This document shows positions 58,548 to 64,000 of a DNA stretch of 64,000 nt, piece by piece (position 1 is the first letter of the stretch; every line of letters begins with the position of its first letter). This DNA comes from Phymorhynchus buccinoides (taxonomy: Eukaryota > Mollusca > Gastropoda > Neogastropoda > Raphitomidae). The translations under genes were made by a program, and so were the position numbers. A model generated the notes under the pieces. The model was not told the origin of the DNA. It was given only the letters and a program-made list of their open reading frames with translations, and ran no database searches. The stretch spans positions 14,565,203 to 14,629,202 of the forward strand of contig CM065687.1 in the NCBI GenBank assembly GCA_017654935.2, given 5' to 3'.

Positions 58548-60064
58548 GGCTCACGTCGTTTTTTAAAACAAAGTGAGTATAGTATCGTACATGTTCGGTT
58601 GTGTGTCTGTGTGTATGTGTGTGTGTGTGTGTGTGTGTCCGTGGCCCCGACCTTTAACCTTAACTCAAACCTTAACGTTGTCATTTTCTCTAAACATATA
58701 AGGCGTTAGAGGGTTAAAGTTAGCAGGATACTTGATTTTGACGTGAGCCTTCAAGTCACGACGAACAAAGCAGTCAGATACATTGATAAAGAACAAAATA
58801 AAGATAATCATTTGTTGCAGAGATTACTGTTGTGCAACCTTTAACCTTGACTCAGTCACACTCTTCAAACTAAAGAAGACTCTCACTCTCCACTGAAACT
58901 TTAACGTTGTCATTTTCTCAAAAAAACATAAGATGTTAGAGGGTTAAAGTTAGCAGGATACTTGATTTTGACGTGAGCCTTCAAGTCATGGCGATCAAAG
59001 CAGTCAGATACATCGGTAAGGAACAAAAGAAAGAAAATCATTTGTTGCAGAGATTACTGTAACTGTTGTGTTGTACCGAGTAGGAGATACATACTGGAAA
59101 GAAGACTCTCCATTAGATATACAAAAACGCTCTTTAAAAAGAAACACAAGACTTCAGGTGTGTACAAATAGGTACATTTTAACGTCGTCAACTTATATTT
59201 TCTGTAACAAATGGATGTACCGAGTGTGTGCGTTGACGGCCCGGTTGTTTAGCTTTATTTGCGCCTTTGAGTAACGGTTGTTCGTGTTCATTTGCGCATC
59301 ATCTCTGCACTTCCGGCAACAAGGCCTAGGCCTAGAGTCCATGCCTTACCTCATAATCAAGACGACGTACTTAACATTTAGCCCACATTCATTTCAGTCT
59401 TGAAAAAAAAAATACGGAAAATCCAGGGTTCGTCGATTTCACTGCCTTCGACGTACGAATCCTTTGTTAGGCCTAGACGATTGATCACCATGAGCAAAGA
59501 CTGTACAGGGGAAGATAAACATGGATGAGCTTGCTGGCTGTGACCTTGACCTTTGCTTTGTGGCAGAGGGGGGGGGGGGGGAATTAACGAAACGAAAATA
59601 AAATATTAGGACTAATATAAAATATCTTACAGAAATGTAGATGATGTGGAACAAGTTTTCATCGCATGAACAATCAGTTTAAAACAGTAACAGATCACGC
59701 AACTTCAATTATTAATTTTCTAAGAGTAAGAGGCTTAGACCCACAGGCAAAGACTAGGCCTACTACAGGTGTCCGTAGACCCCCCTTACCCCGGCGGGGG
59801 GGGGGGGGGGGATTGGTCACTATGTTTTTTCTGAAAGCTTGGTCAATATGCTTTTCAATTTTACTTGTTTGCCAAAAATAAAAATAGGGCTCCACTATGT
59901 TACATGCGCATACATATAATTAAATTTTAAAGAAAGGGGTAGGGGTGCATAGAAATAAATAATTTATTTTACTGTGTATACAGGCATGGGAATTGTCATG
60001 GGAATTCCCATGCCTGCTATAGTAATAAAAATCAGACGTGAGCCTTGCAGGCTTTGCCTCTTGT
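58548..60064. other. 1.5-kb segment present only in the right arm
   Basis: Absent from the left arm, where the flanks meet near 12520. It starts with GGCTCACGTC and has the inverse GACGTGAGCC at 60035-60044, plus two more GACGTGAGCC copies in a 230-bp-period direct repeat (58673-58829 and 58903-59060). G runs at 59567-59580 and 59798-59810. No coding region recognised. Possibly a non-autonomous element. Confidence 0.6.
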
Positions 60065-60676
60065 TAATATTGATTTTATTAATTTCAAAATTTGGTTGCT
60101 CGCCTTTGTACTTTTTAAAATGCTGTAGATTGCTTTTTTATTTAAGAAAAGGGGTCCAAATTAGATTTCCATACTCAAGATGAGGTCCTATTAAACTGCT
60201 ATATAGGTTAAAAAAGACATGTATTTAATTCAATAAAACTTTGCAATGCCTGGCTGCCCTGAAGATTCATTCAGGATTTTAAAGATCTGACCTTGAGTTT
60301 GGTTGTAAGTAAATACATTATTATACAAAAGAAAAAGAATTATGTGGTCTACAAAACCTTTTACTTACTTTTGTTTTCTTTTTGTTGATAATTAACTTCC
60401 GATGTCACATCGGCGATGTGATCAAATTATGCTAACTTTGGTAGATCTTCCTCATTAATTCGCCAGCCAGTCCGGTCAACAGCCTCCTTGGCGCGTGGAC
60501 GATCGCGTGGTTTGAGCCAAGAAGGAACTGAAATCACGGAAGTTGAAGTGTGGAAAAGGAAGTGGTGAAGAGGGGTACTATGGGTGAAGCGCTAACTACT
60601 GAAACTGAAAGACGAAATCTTTCCAAACAAACACCAGAAATACAAACATTTGATAAACCCTAAATATTTTTCAAGC

Positions 60677-60679
<3 letters not shown>

Positions 60680-60772
<93 letters not shown>
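60680..60772. repeat. (TC)n microsatellite
   Basis: Near-perfect TC run just outside the right arm boundary, upstream of a LINE 3' stub. Confidence 0.95.
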
Positions 60773-60775
<3 letters not shown>

Positions 60776-61142
60776 CCACTCCTCTCATATTCCCATGTTA
60801 TCTTATAATGTTTGTTTGTTTTTTTGTTTGTTTGTTTTTGGGTGTGTTTTTTACGTTAAAAGTGGTTTTATTATGAAAAATTGTCATTGTCTCAAAATTG
60901 CTTCCCTTTTTTCGTATTCAATTTAAGCTACCAATTCAAGTTCACCGTTGTTAAGTATTATCCATGTTTGTGGCTTTAATTCCCATTTTTGACATTTTTG
61001 TTCCATTTTCTTGACTTGATTGTTTTATGTCAAAATGTTCTTTGCATGATGCATGGTATGAATGTGTGAGTGAGAGGGCAAGGTGTAAAGAAGCTATTGT
61101 AGCTTATCCTTTTTACCCTCAATAAAACATTCGTATTTCGTA
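60773..61142 (+). mobile_element. LINE 3' UTR stub
   Basis: 370 bp between two TC tracts, ending GCTATTGTAGCTTATCCTTT, then ACCCTCAATAAAACATTCGT. The end resembles that of the LINE fragment at 48500-48590 (GCTTTGTTAGCTTATTC, CTTCAATAAAGATT), so it is the 3' end of the same family, strongly 5'-truncated. Confidence 0.75.
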
Positions 61143-61158
61143 TCTCTCTCTCTCTCTC

Positions 61159-61249
<91 letters not shown>
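61143..61249. repeat. (TC)n microsatellite
   Basis: TC run with one GG interruption, separating the LINE stub from the next LINE copy. Confidence 0.95.
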
Positions 61250-61254
<5 letters not shown>

Positions 61255-61520
61255 TATTATTGTGTCTCTTACAGTTCTGAATATAATTTTTGTGTGTGTT
61301 ATTTTTTGCTTGTTTTTGTTTTAATTATATTATTATCAAGGGAGTGGTTTGACCTTTCCTTTGCCATTGATTGTTCTAGTATTGGGTTGATTCTTCCTTA
61401 CTAGTAACTGTTATAATTTTGAATTGACTCTTCCTTTGATATTGATTGTTTTATTCTTGTGTTGATTGGGTCGATTTTCCCTTGCTATTGATTGTTATAG
61501 TTTTGTCATTACCCATAACG
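61250..61520 (+). promoter_or_regulatory. 5' UTR and probable internal promoter of the LINE
   Basis: Between the TC tract and the ATG, 270 bp hold about three degenerate copies of a roughly 60-base unit (TTGCCATTGATTGTTCTAGT; TTGATATTGATTGTTTTATT; TTGCTATTGATTGTTATAGT). Repeated 5' UTR monomers are common in LINE promoters. No ORF1 is visible. Confidence 0.55.
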
Positions 61521-64000
61521 ATGTCTCAAACTTTGGATACGTGGCCCTCTAAAGAAGGGTTGCGTATCGGTTACCTTAACATTAATAGTGCATACAACAA
61601 GCTAGATGAAATAGCGGCTATTCTAGACAATAATGGTAACAATTTCCACGTGTTCTGTCTATCAGAATCAAGACTACGCAACCAAATACATGATTCTGAC
61701 CTTAGCATCCCAGGATATAATTTTATACGCCAGGACCCCACCAAATCGAAAGAAACGGGCCTTCTGCTTTACTATTCTCAAACACTTACAGTAAAACGAA
61801 TTCCCAAATTAGAACAATATCAAACTGAATCAGTGTGGATTGAGACTAAGCTAAGGCACACTAAACCCTTATCAGTCTGTTGTTTATACAGAAATCCCGC
61901 TGAGATAAATGATTGGTTCGATAGTTTCACCTTAATGATGGATGCAGCAGTAATAGAAGACAATGAAATAATTTTACTCGGAGATTTCAACATTGACCTA
62001 TATAAGCCCCAAACACAGTGGGTAAAACTTTACGAATCTTACAGTTTACATCAACTGATTGATCGACCAACACGCGAAACGGACACATCAAGCACCATCA
62101 TTGATCATATTTATGTTTCATCCATGAGCAACATAGCAGAAGTATGCTCACCAGTTTTACATTGTAGTGACCACTACCCTGTGTGTGTAACCTGGATAAA
62201 GAAAGGAACTAAAATCCCCCAAGTAGGCCACAAAACAATTCGTTATAGGTGCTTTAAGCATTTTAACAAAGATATCTTTCTCTCGGATCTGCTTAATTCT
62301 GGTTTATCAAAGGTTTATCAATACTGTAATCCAGAGGAAGCCTTCGACTGTTGGATTAAAACCTTTTGTTATGTTTATAATAAACACGCCCCTATCAGAA
62401 TAAAACGTGTTAAAAATAAACCTAAACCACCATGGATAACAGATGATATTGATCAGGCTTTCTATCTTAGAGATTTTTACAAAGCAACCAAAGACCCTAG
62501 GGCTAATGCCCAACGTAACCTTGTAAATTCAATGAAGCGTTCAGCTAAACAGAAATATTTTAGGGAGTTACTATTAGACAAAAATCCTAAAAAGGTGTGG
62601 AGTGCAATTAATTCCTTGACAAACAAGAATTATGTCAAAAAATCACCTCAATCAACTACTCCCTCTCCGAACGTATTAAATCAGCATTTTGTATCAATTG
62701 CGGAATGTCTTATCCAAAATGATACTTGGAAACAAAATGATCTAAAGACGTTGAAAGACTTCTGTTTATCCAAGAATATCCAGTCTACAGTCTCCATTCC
62801 GTTACTAACAATATATGAAGTATATGCTGCTCTCACGCACATAAAACAATCTACAACTAAGGATGCAAATGGATTGGATGGGATAATCCTTAAACTTGCT
62901 GCTCCTGTCATCACTGACAGTCTAACCTATATATATAATATATGTATTAGTAAAAATTACTTTCCAGCTCAACTTAAAAACGCTAAGATTATCCCACTTC
63001 ACAAGTCTGGTGATGAGAACGAACCTTCTAATTATAGACCTATATCCATACTGTCAGTTTTGTCAAAACCCTTAGAAAAACACATCCAAAAACACCTATC
63101 TCATCACTTAGAAAAGTATGATCTCCTACATCCAAGCCAATCAGGATTTAGGAAACAACACTCATGCCACACAGCTCTAGTTAACATGGTTGATACATGG
63201 CTAGGAAATATTAATAACAATCAGTATACTGGAATTGTCTTTGCTGACTTTGCAAAAGCATTTGATGTAATCAATCACTCACTACTTATGAAGAAACTAC
63301 GTGTTTACAATATAGGTGATCAAGTGTGCCAACTGCTTGAGTCATTTTTATCAAACAGACAACAACAAGTATGCACTGGTCTTCATCAGTCTTCTTCTCT
63401 CCCAAACAACTATGGTGTTCCACAAGGTTCAGTTTTGGGCCCACTGTTGTTTTTATTATATATCAATGATTTACCTTTGCTTGTTAAAGACAATTGCAAT
63501 CTCTTTGCGGACGATAGTTCAGTCGAATCCGCTCATCCTTCATTACACGTTTTGTCATCTAATATTCAAGAAAATGTAAATCAACTGGCCAGATGGGCTG
63601 AACTAAATCACATGTGTCTGAACCCAAACAAAACTAAGTATATGTGTTTGACAACCAGACAGAAACGCCAAAATCTTTCATCTACTTCGTTCCCAATTCA
63701 CATCTCGGGACAAACAATCGAGGAATCCAGTTCACACAAGGCTCTAGGTATAACGATTGATAACAAATTATCTTGGTCAGAACACATAGACATATTAAGT
63801 AAGAAGGTATCGCAAAGAATATTTCAACTATCAAAAATAAAACATTTCCTCAATCTCAATGCCAGGAAGCAGTTCTATTATGCACATATAAATTCACTTA
63901 TCAGCTATTCCTCTACTTTGTGGGATTCAGCAAGTGCAAATGTTCTAAAACCTCTCGTTAGACTGCATAAACGAGCTGTTAAATTGGTGCTGCTCAAATC
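61521..64000 (+). CDS. Intact LINE ORF2: AP endonuclease and reverse transcriptase (partial at window end)
   Basis: An uninterrupted frame of at least 826 codons starting at ATG 61521 and still open at 64000. It encodes the enzyme that nicks DNA and copies LINE RNA. Endonuclease motifs in order: GYLNINSAYNK, FCLSESRL, SVCCLYRNP, ILLGDFNID, IDHIYVSS, HCSDHYPVCV (about residues 15-220). Then a linker and RT: PLHKSGDENEPSNYRPISIL, SGFRKQHSCHTAL, VFADFAKAFDVINH (motif A), NNYGVPQGSVLGPLLFLLYI (motif B), catalytic LFADDSSV (FADD rather than YADD), KALGITIDNKLSW, and RLHKRAVKLVLLK near the end. All catalytic residues are present and no frameshift is seen, so it may be a recent, competent copy. The related truncated copy at 24205-25215 suggests about 115 residues are missing. 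Jockey/CR1-side LINE; exact clade not decided. Confidence 0.93.
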   Translation, partial: MSQTLDTWPSKEGLRIGYLNINSAYNKLDEIAAILDNNGNNFHVFCLSESRLRNQIHDSDLSIPGYNFIRQDPTKSKETGLLLYYSQTLTVKRIPKLEQYQTESVWIETKLRHTKPLSVCCLYRNPAEINDWFDSFTLMMDAAVIEDNEIILLGDFNIDLYKPQTQWVKLYESYSLHQLIDRPTRETDTSSTIIDHIYVSSMSNIAEVCSPVLHCSDHYPVCVTWIKKGTKIPQVGHKTIRYRCFKHFNKDIFLSDLLNSGLSKVYQYCNPEEAFDCWIKTFCYVYNKHAPIRIKRVKNKPKPPWITDDIDQAFYLRDFYKATKDPRANAQRNLVNSMKRSAKQKYFRELLLDKNPKKVWSAINSLTNKNYVKKSPQSTTPSPNVLNQHFVSIAECLIQNDTWKQNDLKTLKDFCLSKNIQSTVSIPLLTIYEVYAALTHIKQSTTKDANGLDGIILKLAAPVITDSLTYIYNICISKNYFPAQLKNAKIIPLHKSGDENEPSNYRPISILSVLSKPLEKHIQKHLSHHLEKYDLLHPSQSGFRKQHSCHTALVNMVDTWLGNINNNQYTGIVFADFAKAFDVINHSLLMKKLRVYNIGDQVCQLLESFLSNRQQQVCTGLHQSSSLPNNYGVPQGSVLGPLLFLLYINDLPLLVKDNCNLFADDSSVESAHPSLHVLSSNIQENVNQLARWAELNHMCLNPNKTKYMCLTTRQKRQNLSSTSFPIHISGQTIEESSSHKALGITIDNKLSWSEHIDILSKKVSQRIFQLSKIKHFLNLNARKQFYYAHINSLISYSSTLWDSASANVLKPLVRLHKRAVKLVLLK

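Overview
Eukaryotic, intron-bearing, AT-rich DNA packed with LINEs, MITEs, a tRNA-derived SINE and microsatellites. A receptor with LDL-receptor-A modules, leucine-rich repeats and a 7TM domain (the GRL101 architecture first described in the pond snail Lymnaea) points to a mollusc, most likely a gastropod. The species cannot be named from the sequence. There are no operons, CRISPR arrays or bacterial features.

Layout. (1) 1-11474 is single-copy here: the 3' coding part of a GRL101-type receptor (about 320-2558, with a one-base frameshift), then simple repeats, a decayed RNase H fragment of a LINE, and long G/C and GA tracts. (2) 11475-60637 is one huge imperfect inverted repeat around a 500-N gap (36001-36500). 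The left arm is about 11475-34434 and the right arm about 36501-60637, read in reverse. Each arm carries the same genes and repeats in mirror order: old LINE relics, a hAT-like element with a PHD-finger relic, a SINE, an F-box/LRR gene, a LINE 3' fragment, a 124-bp minisatellite, several MITEs and one long LINE that runs into the gap. (3) 60638-64000 holds (TC)n tracts, a LINE 3' stub and an intact APE-RT LINE reading frame that runs off the end of the window.

The arms differ by at least a dozen insertions present on one side only, many with a target-site duplication and a clean empty site on the other side. Inner parts of the arms (about 23.5-34.4 kb against 36.5-49.3 kb) are nearly identical by eye. 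Outer parts differ by roughly 3-9%. A fixed-length gap inside a LINE plus allele-like differences make two haplotypes joined head to head during scaffolding the simplest reading. A genuine large palindrome with converted inner arms remains possible.

The host genes that can be supported are the receptor at the left end and the F-box/LRR gene, present once per arm. The two F-box copies are intact but unusually different in protein sequence. Everything else coding-like belongs to mobile elements. No new defence or enzymatic system was found. The most informative content is the paired arms, which record recent transposition and the contrast between the two F-box/LRR copies.
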